Shown: positions 49,299 through 62,084 of the stretch, piece by piece | Layout of the letters: every line of letters begins with the position of its first letter | Numbering within the stretch: the stretch's first letter is position 1 | Source of the DNA: Asterias rubens | Lineage: Eukaryota > Echinodermata > Asteroidea > Forcipulatida > Asteriidae | Direction of reading: 5' to 3' | Length of the DNA: 64,000 nucleotides | Assembly (NCBI RefSeq): GCF_902459465.1 | Contig: NC_047072.1 | Coordinates: 17,093,776 to 17,157,775 of the forward strand | The notes under the pieces: model-generated | The model's input: the letters and a program-made list of their open reading frames with translations, nothing else | Databases searched by the model: none | Told to the model about the DNA's origin: nothing | Made by a program: the position numbers and the translations under genes

Positions 49299-52200
49299 AT
49301 GGGTCGGCAAAGGTCTAGGACAGACAGCGGCGAGATGGAAGTGGACATGGACAAACTGAGGAGGCGCCGTGCCAGTGCCTTCATCATCCCCAAAGATGGC
49401 GGCTGGGGATGGGTTGTCTGCCTAGCCTCGCTATGGACTAACGGCACCATCTTTGGTATTATTAACTCATTCGGTGTCATGTATGAGAAGATCTACGAAG
49501 AGGTCGAGGGAGCCAACAACTTCAAGTTGTGTAAGTTAAACTTTTATTTTCTTGTTTATTAATGATTCATCTATACAACAGCTCCATGGCCTAACCATGT
49601 AGGGTTCTTATCCCCCCATGGCTTAACGTAGGACTAATATCTATTTTAGTATCTCCTAATAGGACTAGACTATAGTCCTAAGTTTAGGAGTATAATAGTC
49701 CTATATCGACCCCTCTGGTCCCGCATGCTAGCCACTGCACAAGTTTATGATGGGCCCAACCCTCGACAACGCAGCCCCATTGGTTTTATATCTCGCTCGA
49801 CTAAACGATTAAAACTTGAGCCGAGGTTAAAGTTTAAAATGATTTATGTAACCATGGCGGAAATCAGTCGTTAGTGATGTTCTAGCTTCAGTTCTGACAG
49901 TTTACACACGAAGAATTCCAGTCATAATATAGGGGGGCCCGCACAAGGGAAAGGGTTCGCCAGTTATTCTCTAGGGTCTTCGACAGTTTTTCTAGAACAC
50001 CCATGGCGCCTTGTTGAACACCCAAGGTGGATAATGTGCGAATTATAAGTCTAAATTTTTATTAGGGGGTTTCCACCATTTTTTCCCCCAGAGGGTCTCT
50101 TGTGGAAAAGTTTCCTTTTTCAGGCACTTTTATGAATATGAAATTCTCCATAAGATAATATGGCGTTAGTGTAAACCAACACCCTTTTACTATGGAAATT
50201 TCCACTTCTAAAGGTCCATGTTTCAATTGGGCACATTGGGGGGGGGGGGGGTACGTGCCCCCCCGCGGCGCCCTCCCCCAAGATACGCCATCACTGATTT
50301 CGAGATAAGTTGACAGCATACTTATTTACTCTTTAGTATTCGTTTAGGTTTGGGCAAATTTGTCTGTATGGCCCTCCCCTACACCCAAACCAAACAGAGC
50401 ACTTTAAGTATTAAAGGCACTGGACACCTTTGGTAATATTGTCAAATACCAATATTTTCACTTGGTGTATTCCAACATTTGCATAAAATGACGAACCAGA
50501 ACATTTTGGCTCAATTGGTCGTCGAAGTTGCAACCTTGCTGCACAAATTGTGCATTTCATATGCCTACACAAAAAGGGCTTCAGGCATGGAAAGTCTTTT
50601 ATGATTAATATTGTGTGATTAATATTATTACATCTTTGTCAACAACTACGTTACGAGGGAGCCGTTTCTCACAATGTTTTATAGTACTATCAAATAGCTC
50701 CCTCCTTTTCTCATTGCCAAGTAAGTTTATTTAATTAATGCTAACAATTAGTTTGATAAATACCAGAATTAGGCCCAAAAGAAGTTGTTATCCTTAATTC
50801 GTGGAGTGCCTAAACAGTCAACTGACAAGAAGGTTTTTTTCTCATACCATGCCCGGTGTGTGAACTTTCTTGGTCAATAAACGATTATTGCTGATGAGTG
50901 AGGTCACACGAAAAATGCCCAGGGTATCCGTGGAACGCGCGTGTGAAGCCGATATCAAATAAACCATCATAACCCCGCGTTCAAGATAGTGGTTAGAGCA
51001 TGGATCAGTGGTTAGAGGCACTGTTCACTGTTGGCAAGTACTCAAAATATTTCTGGTAACATAAAAACTTACTTGCTTACGAGCAAATGGAGAGCTGTTG
51101 ATAGTATCAAACATTGAGGTTTATATAACACATTGTGAGGAACGGCTGCCTCTGAAGTAATGCAGTTTAAAGGAGGTAATTTCTCACTCAACTATTAAAA
51201 TACTTCAGGCCTTAAGTCCTTTTAAGGCATCTGAAGCACATCAGGGTGATTTTTTTTTCTTTCAATCTTGCAAGTTTGATGACCAATCGAGTTCAAATTT
51301 TCCCAGGTTTTATATTTTATGCATATGTGTGGGATACACCAAGATAGATAAATAGTGGGTCCTATTTGACATGTACAAATCGTCCTGTAAGCCACAGCGC
51401 GGTCCCGAATTCTCTGCTGCGTGGGGATCCAATGATAAGTCACTCTACCAATTTTATGATATCCTCACTAAAACAATGTATTCGTCTGCCCTTTACAGCG
51501 AGACCTTTGAACAGTAATCACTACACTGTACATGTGTATAGATAAACATTTAGATCGTTGGCGTCACTCTGACGTCATAACTGTCACGTGATCGAATGAT
51601 AGCCCCATTTTATTTAGTGATGCCGAGTGGTATAGTAAAATCGTAGCCAACCTATAATGTGCACGAGCCTTGACCCCTTTTTGAAATCTGAGTGATGCTG
51701 TTAAAGTGAACAAATATTTATTTTGTCCAATTCGGGACTATCGCTGCACTGTAATGTGAAACCAATGTGCTCTGAGAGAATAAACAATGCATGTCAAAAT
51801 TGTTTATCGTGTGAACAGTTGACATTTTCAGGCCAAAGAATAATCATCTTTCAGCCGCCAGAATCCTCCTCAAAGCTTAAAGGCACTGAACACCTTTGGT
51901 TATTGTCACTTTATAGTTTTTCACAACATAAAATGCATAATAACAGTCTGTGAAAATGTTGGGTTCAACTGGTCATCGAAGAAAATTACGAAAGAAAAAA
52001 TAGTAACACTCTTGTTGCACAAGTTTCTCTGCGCTGCGTGCTTTGAGATGCTTGATAAAAAAGCTTCAAACCTGAATTATTTTAATATTAATCTTAAATG
52101 ATAAATAACCTCTTTCTCATATTATTCTAAGTTACTTCAGAAGGAGCTGGTAACAATTATCAAAGGTGTCCAGCTTTTAAGAAAAGCCCTAAAATTGGCT

Positions 52201-55200
52201 CTCAAATTGTGTAGTATAGAATATCAGGGCCTATACCCGTAGTCTTCAAGGGGCCACAGAATCCCCTGCCACACCGGCAGTAAAATATCATACGAGGACA
52301 TCATTTGATTGGCGCAACCAGCAAACAATACACTATTGTATGTCATGTAATAAAGTCACTAATCGTTTTATCATTGTATTATAATCCGTATTAGTATAGC
52401 ACTTTACATAGAGATTACAGTGTCGTTATATGCAAATACCTGATACGCGTTTACGCCCCCTTCATCATAAGCCACGCCTACTTGGTACTTTTCCACTTGG
52501 CTCGAGAATTTCATAAACTCATTGCAAAGATTTTCTGAAACCTTGCGCCTTATTTTGGGTAAATGCCAATAGTGTCCAGCGCCTTTAAATGGTCCCTTTC
52601 TATTATACCGAGGTGCTTTCGAATTCACGTTATCGTGTATAGCATCATGACCTACAACATGTCCACTTTGTCCGGGTAAACTGTTGTTAAGAAACACACC
52701 AGAAAGTTATACAAATTTCGGTAAAATTAGTAGGCCTAGACCCCCCCCCCCCCCCCAAAGTTACGCCACTGTTCGAGGGCTTTCTGTAAACTAAAAAAAA
52801 AGCACGTAATCACACAATTTACAACAATTCCAGCACATCCTTAAAATAATCTTTTGTCTAGTTATAGAAACTCAAGTTAAAAGCAAACCCCCAGATTAAA
52901 TTTAAGTGTTTATTCAACTTCAGCAAAAAAAACCCAACACACCAAACTTGTTATTAATGTCAATAAACTTCATTGAGTTTCGAGTATTTCACGGTTGTTT
53001 TTTACAAGTTGACGTCGTTTGTTTGAACTATTTGAAGAACCTTGTATAACCACGTCGAGAGATAACGGCCTCTCAGTGGCGTTTAAAGTCCGATTGGCTA
53101 AGTTGTTATGCAGGATTACACACCGATGTTTAAAAATACATTGTCCAATTTCAAAGAGTTTCTTGACCCACTGACCCAACAATTGTTATATATATTGTTG
53201 AAGGTATTTCTTCTTATCAAAAACAAGAAAGAAATCAGCCACGTGGTACATGTAAATTTCAATGGTAATCTTATTTGGTGAGAAAAGAATCGTTTGTGTG
53301 TTCAGTTATGAAGTTGGGCCGGGATACCAGCTGGTGAAACAAGTCTTTGTGCATACTGGTTAAAGCTATAATATCCTGAACATCTGACGTCACAATGTGA
53401 GGCTAATGAATTATACTTAACACAAGTCTTGAGCGTACGTCCAGAACCGTACAATATTACGTTTTGACCTCAATTGATTTCACACGAAGATTCGCAGTTA
53501 AATCCTAGTAGTACATCACGTATTATATTACATAAAATAAAACAACACGCTGCAGCTTGTTCAACTTTGGTCGAGGCTAAATCATTCCACATCAAAGGAG
53601 ATAAAGCAACGATTGTTCTTTTCCTTGTTCTATTCTGCAGCATGGGCAGCCTCACTCTGTTCCGGTCTGACCTTCATGCTTTCACCCGTCTCCAGTATCC
53701 TTACGGACCGGATCGGCTGCCGAGCAGCCGGAGTTATCGGAGGAGCCCTGGCGTGTGGCGGTATGATCGCCAGCTCTTTCGTAACCCGGATTGAACTTCT
53801 CTACCTCACGTACGGCGTCATGGTGGGTTCCGGTTTCTCCATAGCGTACACCCCATCACTGGTCATCCTGGGTCACTACTTCCGGAAGAGGATAGGTCTG
53901 GCAAACGGACTCGTGACCTTTGGGAGTGGTGTCTTTACCATCGTACTTCCCATCGGGTTGAAGGCGATTCTAGAGAGCATCGGGTTGCCGAACACGTTAC
54001 GGGTCCTAGCCGGGTTGGCCTTTATCATGACGCTGGGGGCGATAGCCTTCCGGCCCGTACCACTTCCGGCAAACTTTGACCTTAAGATATTGGAGAGCTT
54101 AGCAGAGTCGGCACCGCACGGGAAGCCCGCCCTCAAGAACCTGTTTGGGCTGATGGATCTGCTTGATTTGCACGTCTGGAAGAAGAGGAACTATAGGATA
54201 TGGGCAATCGGAGTGCCAGTAGCGGTACTGGGATACTTTGTTCCTTTTGTTCATTTGGTAAGTAAACATAATTTTGTTTTGCAACACTGGATAGTGCCCC
54301 CAAATTACAGCTCACTGTATTGGCCAATGAGCAACCTTGTTTTGACCTCTAGCCAATAGGGAGCCCTTCTCAAATGACGTCATGTGCATAATATGTATAC
54401 AGAACAATGCTTGACACAAGCCAATGAACTGTCGTGAATTAATCCTTGATATACTGTTTTTTCAAGAGCACCAAAGTGCTTTCTCCTGATAACGAGCAGA
54501 GTATACTGTTCGAAACGTCGAGACCAAACCGGCTCTTTTCAGAGCCAACACTCCATCAAAAGATATTGATTGTACCCACAAATTTACTATTATTTTATAG
54601 TTTAGCCTTGCACCTAAGTCGTTATTGTTTAATTCACCAGATAAAACATGTCAACCAACTCGAGCTCGGCGGCAACCCGGCCGTCTTGATCACGTGCATC
54701 GGGGCCACTTCCGGTCTTGCCCGCCTCGTCTTCGGTCGCCTAATCGACTCGCCAAAGGTCAACAGAATCTACCTTCAGCAAATCTCCTTCCTGGTCATCG
54801 GCGTGACCTCTACACTACTTCCGGTGGTCAGGAACTTCTATGCTCTTGCTCTGATGCTGTCGTTCATGGGGATATTCGACGGCTGTTTTGTGATGCTGAT
54901 CGGACCGATTGCTCTTGACGTGGCTGGGCCTGAAGACGCCTCCAAGGCCCTTGGGTTTCTCTTTTTCATGATGTCGTTTCCGATGACGGCTGGACCACCA
55001 ATAGCAGGTACAACGTTTGAAACAAGTTTGGGTCGTTTATAGATTGGTAAATTTTCCAATAATTAAAGACTGTAAAAACTTGCCCTCATGCATGTGTATT
55101 CTTTGGAGTTTTACGTTTCAACCGTTCAAAGGCGATCTTGTGGTTAGTGTTTGTTTGAATATCAGTTATTTTGTCGGTACATGTCTCAATTTTTGCACCG

Positions 55201-55958
55201 GAACACAATCAAGCGATCTGTCAGAAGAAGCACAAAATGGTGCGGTCATTTTTGTCTTGAACATTCTTCATGCCTATATACATGTAACAGGTACCTTGCT
55301 CGCTTGGCTAGTAAATACAATTGCGCTCTAAAAGGGCAACAGTTTGTGGAATGAAGTTTTTCATCACGCTACGCGAAAATACGATGCCAATTTACCGTAA
55401 TAAAATGTTCATATTTTGTTGTTTATTATAGGATTCATCTATGATAAACTGCAAGACTACACGCTAGCGTTTCTCCTCGCTGGGGCGCCCCCAATCATCG
55501 GTGCCTGCATCCTCTTTTTCGTGCGATTGGAAAAGCCCGACGACGACACGCCGCTTGATGACGTCAGCGTGGAAGAAGACACAACCGAACAATCCCGAAC
55601 CCTGCTGACCAACTCGGAGACCGATGATTCGCTTGAGTACTCGCCGTACGCACGGAGGAAAATCACGGTACTGGAGAGCGGCGCGAACGCGCTGCCAGCC
55701 AAGGGGGAGGAGGAAACTCTTCCACGGCCTATTCTCTCCGGAAAGAACGGTGACTTGCCGAGAAACGTTTCGTCCCCCGCACTGCTGCCCAGCGAGCGGT
55801 CTGGGCTCAACGGACTACCGGGGATGAACGGCAAGATGCCCCGCTTGGGCCGGCGGGTCACGTACGGTGAAGTTGTTTTCCATGGAGAAATTGAAAACTT
55901 GAGACCGTTACCGAATCCGACAAGACTGTTAGTATCGGAAAAGGTTTCAGTGGTTTAA
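49299..55958 (+). CDS. SLC16A10: Monocarboxylate-transporter family protein, MCT8/MCT10 type (4 coding exons)
   Basis: A 12-helix plasma-membrane transporter of the SLC16 branch that in vertebrates carries thyroid hormones and aromatic amino acids. Exons: 49299-49530, 53641-54257, 54641-55007, 55432-55958; phases agree, giving 580 residues. A basic N-tail (KLRRRRAS) precedes the SLC16 signature DGGWGWVV at 33-40. Helices 2-6 include TDRIGCRAAG, SLVILGHYFRKR and GLANGLV. After the central loop come RNYRIWAIG, YFVPFVHL, ATSGLARLVFGRLID and GIFDGCFVML, whose Arg and Asp match positions I recall as functional in MCT8 helices 8 and 10. AGPPIAGFIYDK and GAPPIIGACILFF end the core, followed by a long acidic, Ser-rich tail. 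It is probably an ortholog of the ancestor of SLC16A2 and SLC16A10, so the symbol is approximate. Intron 1 spans 4.1 kb. The ATG at 49299 has a good context (AACATGG). Confidence 0.93.
50411..50770. mobile_element. Family A MITE (SLC16 intron 1)
   Basis: TTAAAGGCACTGGACACCTT, CAACATTTGCATAAAATGAC, CAATTGGTCGTCGAAGTTGC, CATAAAAGAC-type arms, GGAGCCGTTTCTCACAATG and CCAAGTAAGTTTAT in family order (right-to-left). The far end is diverged. Confidence 0.8.
51010..51345. mobile_element. Family A MITE, diverged (SLC16 intron 1)
   Basis: AGAGGCACTGTTCACTGTTG, CATAAAAACTTACTTGC, CATTGTGAGGAACGGCTGCC, CTTGCAAGTTTGATGACCAA and TTTTATGCATATGTGTG follow family A order. The ends are degraded. Confidence 0.75.
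51877..52180. mobile_element. Family A MITE, internally shortened (SLC16 intron 1)
   Basis: TTAAAGGCACTGAACACCTT at the left and AAAGGTGTCCAGCTTTTAA at the right, with GGTTCAACTGGTCATCGAAG and TTGTTGCACAAGTTT inside. Confidence 0.8.
52200..53640. other. Rest of SLC16 intron 1, no second gene recognised
   Basis: A right-end fragment of family A (AATAGTGTCCAGCGCCTTTAA) lies near 52568, and a 16-base C tract at 52741-52756. I see no exon on either strand here. Confidence 0.4.
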
Positions 55959-56157
55959 GTAACAGTTAAACAGAAGTACCATAACACTATCGTGAACTTA
56001 TAAAACCAGACACGCCATTCAGGTCCTGGCGGATTGATGGAGATGTCACCGCAAGGTTCCCATCCCACCGTTATCAGCGTCGAGGGTATGGTTCAAAGAG
56101 TGAAGCCCGAATGTGAATGCGATACTTGTTTGGACGTCGTAATAATTCGCACAAATT

Positions 56158-56163
56158 AATAAA
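56158..56163 (+). terminator. Poly(A) signal AATAAA, SLC16 gene
   Basis: First AATAAA after the stop codon at 55958, about 200 nt downstream, in an AT-rich setting. Confidence 0.5.
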
Positions 56164-56169
56164 AATCTT

Positions 56170-58550
56170 TGGACACTCATCTACTTATCGTTTTAAACGG
56201 GTTACATGTAAAAAGGTACTGCTCTGTGTTTCATTTCGTTTGACTTGTCCCTTGGTTAACTTCAATATTATAATACTTTCTTTTGAAGTACCCTTAGTCC
56301 TGCGTTGCAGATATTGGACCATTTCATCAGATGGATAAGATAATAGTTGTGTAAGCTATTTGAACAACTCAATTATATTTTAATGAAAATTATGTTCAAA
56401 TTTAATTATTTATTATTTTCTTTTGTACATTTTACAAATTAATTTTGAAACATTTAAAATTCATTACTTGTTACGTTTTAGATTTTTGACAACATTTATC
56501 GATAGGGCATTTTTCGAAATCACAATCCCACATCTTCAGTTTTGGGCTCCGTTTCAGGTCCCGGCCAGTTATTTTTTACAAAAAACATGCGTTTGTTACG
56601 GCACTTTAGGCGAACGGAGTCTAATGCACTGGAGCCCCAGGCCGCATACGTGGTTTCGAAAAGGCCCCTTTTAATGTCTTCTACGGCGCCCAAGGCGTCC
56701 TCTTTGAGATGATGAAAACTGAAATTGACTTAAAGTGAGTAAAACAGAAAAGGTGATTAATGACTGGTTTGTAAAATATTTGATGAAGGTAGTTATGGAC
56801 AGATTAAGAACCCGGCTTCCAGTAAAGAATGCTTATTTTGTTTACAACGATTTTCAAACAAAATCATTTGAGTTCGTATGGTACGAAAAATGTTCTGGGT
56901 CTTACTCCCAGACGTGCTACAATGTCTTTAATGTGTAGGGCCCTGACATAATGTTAGTCTGGTTTCAAAAAGTAAACAAACTGGCAGCAATTTTATTTTC
57001 TGCACTACCAAATTGCCGCTGTCGTAGTGCTTTTCAAGGGGAAATTTTTTCTTCGTAATTGACCAAAAAAAAATGGGAATCCTTAAAAATAAAATCAGGA
57101 TGGCAGTTTTTAAGCACATTTCAAAAAATTGCAAACTGGCAGATATGGTTTTCTTTGAAAAAAATTGTCGTCATCGAAAAGAAATAATGTATTAAGATGG
57201 CATGGAATGTTATATACAAGGTGCACATTTTCCCCGAACTGCTGGCAGTGTCTAACGACCTGAGCCGTTGTCGTAAATCGTGATTTCGAAAAATAGGCAG
57301 GTGCACATTGCCCACGCTCTAAGCCCAGATTTATGTTGTAAAAGCAGGGCAATGCAAAATCTGTGCTTTAGTTTTTTGGGGGAAAGATTAACTGCCATAC
57401 CTACCAATTGATTTTGGATAAAACATCAATGCCGAAGTATGGGTAGACTGTTATCCACATTGATAAGGGCAAGTGTTGGCTTAAGTACAATACACATTCG
57501 TGTTGCTTTTAACTGCGAATCTGGAACCATGCAAAGCCATTATGAAATGATGCGAGTTTAATGGTGACTGACGTGGGCTCAACAGCATAATCTTATCTCT
57601 GGCGTAATTTACGAGCCTCGAAGTTTGAAATAAGATTTTCAGGCAAAAGTATGTACGAAACAGGTCGATCTTAATGTGCTTGCCACCACCACTGCACATA
57701 CACCTCATGCACATGACGTCATTTGGAGTAGGGCGCCCTATGGCAGGTATCAAAAGAAGGTAGCTCATTGGTTGAGCCTGTGCGTGCGAGCGTACACAGT
57801 CCATACAGCTGCATCGCGTTTTCCATTTGTTGTATCATAATTGTTGTTTTACGTTAAGATGGCAGCGGGGTGATGACGTCACTGCATTGGGTTCATTCTT
57901 GATGATGATGTACATCCGAATTCTTGAATAAAAATGTTTCGACGGTGATCAAGTCCGTATAATAAATAATTAGGAGTCTTTGTAACCCATGTGTCTGATA
58001 ATCGTTACCGAAGTTGAACCACCCTGTATGAAATTTAACTATAAAAACTTTAAGTACAAAAAAATAAGTTGTCAGCACAAATTCCAAATTTTTACTTAAC
58101 TTGGCATTGAAAATGAACAGAGAGTTATAAAAATTAATCTTTTTATGATGAGTATTATTATACGTAAATTTTGTGCGCAAGGAGAGAGTGTATGTGTTGC
58201 CTTAATGACAATCTCAGACAATCAAGCTTTTGCCAAATAACTTTGCTATGGTGCTATGCTATAACGTTTTTTGTTATATTTTTTTCTTTCCTTCAATAAT
58301 TGTCTTCCTGAAAAATCTACGCCAAACTATTTGTCGGACTTTGTACTTAAATTAAAACAGGATTGCCTTTGCAACAATTAAGCGTAAGAGCAACATACCC
58401 AAAAGGTGCACAGCATCACCTCATGGGGATTGTCTGAAGTTTTACGATACGGTAAATCTAAAAACTGGGAGTTTACCCATTTCTCTGGTCCTTTTGGGGC
58501 ATGTCCCATTTCTGGACCATGCTGAACCCGAAAACGTTTTTTTTTTAAGT
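56170..58550. other. Intergenic, no gene recognised
   Basis: AT-rich sequence on both strands with only short open frames and no family motifs. No complete mobile element was recognised here. Confidence 0.4.
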
Positions 58551-58559
58551 TTTTTTTTA

Positions 58560-58663
58560 AAGTCTCTGGTAAAGGGCACGTCTATTGACGAAATTGTAAA
58601 TTTGATATTGGAACGATTCCAGGGGCACCGAGGCAATTACCTCCATTGAAGTATCACTCTAAA
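58560..58663 (+). mobile_element. Dispersed repeat, family C, 5'-truncated
   Basis: GGTAAAGGGCACGTCTATTG, ACGAAATTGTAAATTTG, GGGGCACCGAGGCAATTACC and GAAGTATCAC, the right half of family C. Confidence 0.7.
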
Positions 58664-58999
58664 GTATCCTATATTCGATTATGTAACTGGTATAATGTAA
58701 TAGTTATATTAAAATGCACGTATCTTTCAAACTTTCAAATCCAACCCTTATTAGTATTAAAACCAACCGACTAAAGTCCACATTACTCAAGATGCATTAA
58801 GCACATCCTACGTTGCGGATCAGCAGTCAACGTTTAGGCTCCTATTTTAGTGCCCAATAATGTTTACAATTAATTTTTGCGATTGTTGTTAGTTGTGCAT
58901 ATTGAAATGAAACCCAAAGAAGGTAAAAATATAACTTATTTCCCTTTATACACCGAGACAGTTGTGTCGTGATTTTCGGATGTCTGGTTGTCAGTTTAT

Positions 59000-59290
59000 T
59001 TTTGTCGCCCCCTAAAACCCCCCCCCCCCACCACCACCACCAAAGAGGGGGGGGGGGGGAAGTTCTCCTATAAATTATATTATAAATTTCGAAATGTAGG
59101 TGGTTGGGTCAATAGAAATATCTTACAAAAAAGTGAGACACAAACATTTTTAAAGGATTGGGGTGGGGGAGGGGGATATGTAAACAAAAATCCACCACGT
59201 CAGGGTAATATCTTGCCAGGTTGGGGGGGGGGGGGTGGCTAAAACAACATGTGGGGTCCAGGGGGTGGCTCAAGCCCCATGGGTGCCCCG
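59000..59290. repeat. C/G-rich low-complexity cluster
   Basis: C tract and (CCA)n near 59018-59042, a G tract at 59047-59059, then GGGTGGGGGAGGGGG near 59160 and a 13-base G tract at 59223-59235. Confidence 0.8.
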
Positions 59291-59639
59291 TTACTGCACC
59301 CGACAGGGAGATACAACGGTCAATATCCTCTTTTCTGTTTTAACCTGACTGACCATTCAGGTAGCTAACTGTCAAACTTTGGCACGCTGGAAAATAATAT
59401 GGATGACAACTGCAAGCTGGCAGAACATTGAAGTAAAATATCGGCTCATTTGAACAATTTATTTATTCTTCATTTCATAGAGGCAGAGTATAATAGTCTG
59501 GATAAATTTGGAGCGGATGGATCTGCATGATACACTGCCAGTGCAATAGTGTAAAACTGGCATCAACAAAAAAGAGGGCGACAGACTGTTTTACGACTTT
59601 AGGAATGTAATGAAAATGGCACGGACACGTCAAAAGGGG

Positions 59640-60035
59640 GCGTTGTTCATAAAGTGACGTCATCCTCATTAGCATAGCATAGTTGTGGAAACAGTCAACA
59701 TGGACGTCAATCGTTAAAAAATAAAATTGTTTTTAACGAGTCGTAAATTATGGCAAGAGAGACTTGCACTTTGTGTCAACAAACTACGAGGAAAAGAGAC
59801 ATGAACAGGTCGTGATGCTCGACTGTACGACGGCAGTAAATCGGTGGATTCTTTAGTCTAGACGAACAAGATGCTGACTGGGGGAGCATATTCGTATCCT
59901 TTTTTTCCGTTTGGTTTCAACTTGCCGTGTGTGGTCAGAAGAAACCCTGCCGTACAGAGCGCCGCCAGTCTCCGTCCGTTTCACCACTGCCACTCACGAC
60001 ACTAGACTGCGGCCGCTGTTGTCCGGTAATGCGAA
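59640..60035 (+). promoter_or_regulatory. Possible promoter/first exon of a gene running off the right edge
   Basis: This stretch is unusually CpG-rich and repeat-free for its surroundings. It ends at a CTGTTGTCCG|GTAATG donor candidate near 60026. The ATG near 59871 opens a frame that meets TAG before the donor; another frame stays open but has no ATG. No protein family is recognised. Confidence 0.2.
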
Positions 60036-60302
60036 TAAAATTTAAACTAACGTTTGTTAATCTTAGATTGATCATGGAGGAAACATGTTCCTCCATGGTC
60101 TGATCATGTTCTGATTTAGGAAGCTAAACTTTGTTTATTCTTTGGTGTGTTTACACTTTTTTAACAATATAATTATTACAATAATAATGTGCCAGCAAAC
60201 AAATAATTAAATGAACTTTGTTTAAATTTTTAAACTTTTTAAATTAAAGTGTTGATGTTGAATGTGTTACTGGACCGGCAAAATTAATACTATTTTTCAA
60301 TT

Positions 60303-60441
60303 TCATATCGATACTGAAAATCATATCGAATGAAAAAGTTGTGGTGCCATACGGAAACTTTTCCAAATGATTTAGTTAAATGAGATACTATTTTATTTCT
60401 TATCAAATGAAAAAGTGGTGGCAGGATACGGAAACTTTTCC
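60303..60441. mobile_element. Family K MITE arms, rearranged
   Basis: Two right arms in the same orientation: GTGGTGCCATACGGAAACTT near 60340-60362 and GTGGTGGCAGGATACGGAAA near 60413-60436. This looks like a duplicated or rearranged copy. Confidence 0.65.
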
Positions 60442-60480
60442 AAAATACATATTTGATGTTTACAATACAACATCAATCAA

Positions 60481-60602
60481 ACAAAGGGCACCCTATGATG
60501 AAATTGCAAAAATGTACTTGAGTATTTCAAGGGCACCAAGGCAATGACCAGGGGACACGGAGGCAATCGCCTTCGTTGCCGCCATGAAGTATCAGGCCTG
60601 TT
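60481..60602 (+). mobile_element. Dispersed repeat, family C, partial
   Basis: AAAGGGCACCCTATGATGAA, GGGCACCAAGGCAATGACCA, GGGGACACGGAGGCAATCGC and GAAGTATCAGGCCTGT, the right two-thirds of family C, with one copy of the minisatellite unit. Confidence 0.8.
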
Positions 60603-60999
60603 CCATTATTAGACTTTCAGTACCGCTACCGGTATTGCAAGCTTTTTTCCCCATTGGGGTTTTCCTGCCACCACAGTTTGTTTCCTATTTGCATTTCTAT
60701 TCATGGACGCTTGCGCTAAGTGTTATAAGTATGATGAAATATACATTATTAAAATTTAAAAAAACAAAAATAACAATAATTATAAGAAGACACAAATTGA
60801 TATATTTTTTTAAATAAATAAATATAAGCACAGTTTTATGTAAATACTTAATATAATAAATAAATGTATATTATTCCAGCCACTTTTATCCCTAGATCAT
60901 GAAAGTCCACACAGTTGGTCCTTTTTTATTCTTATGAGCATAAAAAAACAAAAAGCCGTAAAATATCCTTGCATGTACGTAGGTCTTTGTTAGTGAGAT

Positions 61000-61760
61000 G
61001 AGACAAGTGTGTTACCATGGAAACCACCCAGGAATTGCTCTACAGAGCTATTATATCTAATTATAGCATTCAACTGTCAAGGTAACATTTATCAGTACAC
61101 TTTCTCAGCCTGACTTAGTACTTGTTACCATGGCAACTGGTTTATCCTGTGTGCATGCACTCACTTTTTTGAAGAAAAACAGTTTCCCCAAAAAATTTGG
61201 AGGAAGATTTTGAGAAAGGGGAGTTCTCATCTACATGTAATGTAAATTAGAATTACTTCCACTTTTTCACATGAGAACTTTTTTTGTTGGACAAATTCTT
61301 GTTAGAAAAATCTATACACACAGAGACAATGGAACAATACATTTTGAAAAATATGTATTTTTGATTATTTTTCAGCCATAAGATAAGAGCATCTAAACAT
61401 TTTGACAGAGCTCTCCTAACTTGCATTTTCTCAGGCGAGAATTACTTACTTTTAACGAAAGCTTTGCACAGTAGTTCCATGCCTTCTGTGTGCAAATACC
61501 AGTCAACATTTTAAAATTCTGCACTTGTATTATTTATTCAGTCGGTTTGTAGAATTTAATTAAATTTCTTGAGGCAAACAAAGAAATCATTCAGTCATAA
61601 AACCCACATTAGTCAATAGTCATCATTATTCATTTTAATGAGAGGAATCCATTGTACATTTATTTCATAATTATGATGGTGGCTTTGACAAGGCAATTAG
61701 TGGTTCGTTACCATGACGATGTTTTTTATCAGTGTCTAGGGTAGCCTTCACATTGTAATG
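61000..61760. promoter_or_regulatory. Cluster of RFX X-box-like motifs
   Basis: GTTACCATGGAAAC at 61011-61024, GTTACCATGGCAAC at 61134-61147 (a perfect X-box, GTTRCC-N2-GGYAAC) and a partial GTTACCATGACGATG near 61707. TAATTA-type homeodomain cores lie between them. The segment is repeat-poor. It could be an enhancer or intronic regulatory DNA of a gene outside the window. Confidence 0.35.
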
Positions 61761-61889
61761 ATACGTAGACTTCATGTCATTCAGTCATCCATTAGGCAGC
61801 AATACACTCCGTCATTCCAGTTTTATGTTTCAAGGTCGCTTAGCAATTACAAAAAAACAACACTCAAAAACCCTAAAAAATCTGTAGTT

Positions 61890-62080
61890 AGATGCGGGCC
61901 CATTTTCATAGAACTAATTTACATGTTTAGGCCTACAAGCATAAAATGTTACCTCTCTAAGTAACATTTTACACTTTATTGTTGAAACAATTTCCTGCTT
62001 AGCAGAAATTTGCAGGATGCCAGTCACAAATTGTAAATGTGACATGTTTTCTTGGCTGGTAATCTTAATCTGGTAAGCAT
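61890..62080. repeat. Dispersed repeat, family E fragment
   Basis: CCCATTTTCATAGAACTAAT, CCTGCTTAGCAGAAATTTGC and AATCTGGTAAGCATAAA match the family defined at 39386-39650, diverged. Confidence 0.55.
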
Positions 62081-62084
62081 AAAA

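Noticed and set aside
53876-55861. Minus-strand and alternate-frame open frames over the SLC16 exons
   Set aside because: Shadows of GC-rich coding exons; the plus-strand frame has all transporter motifs.
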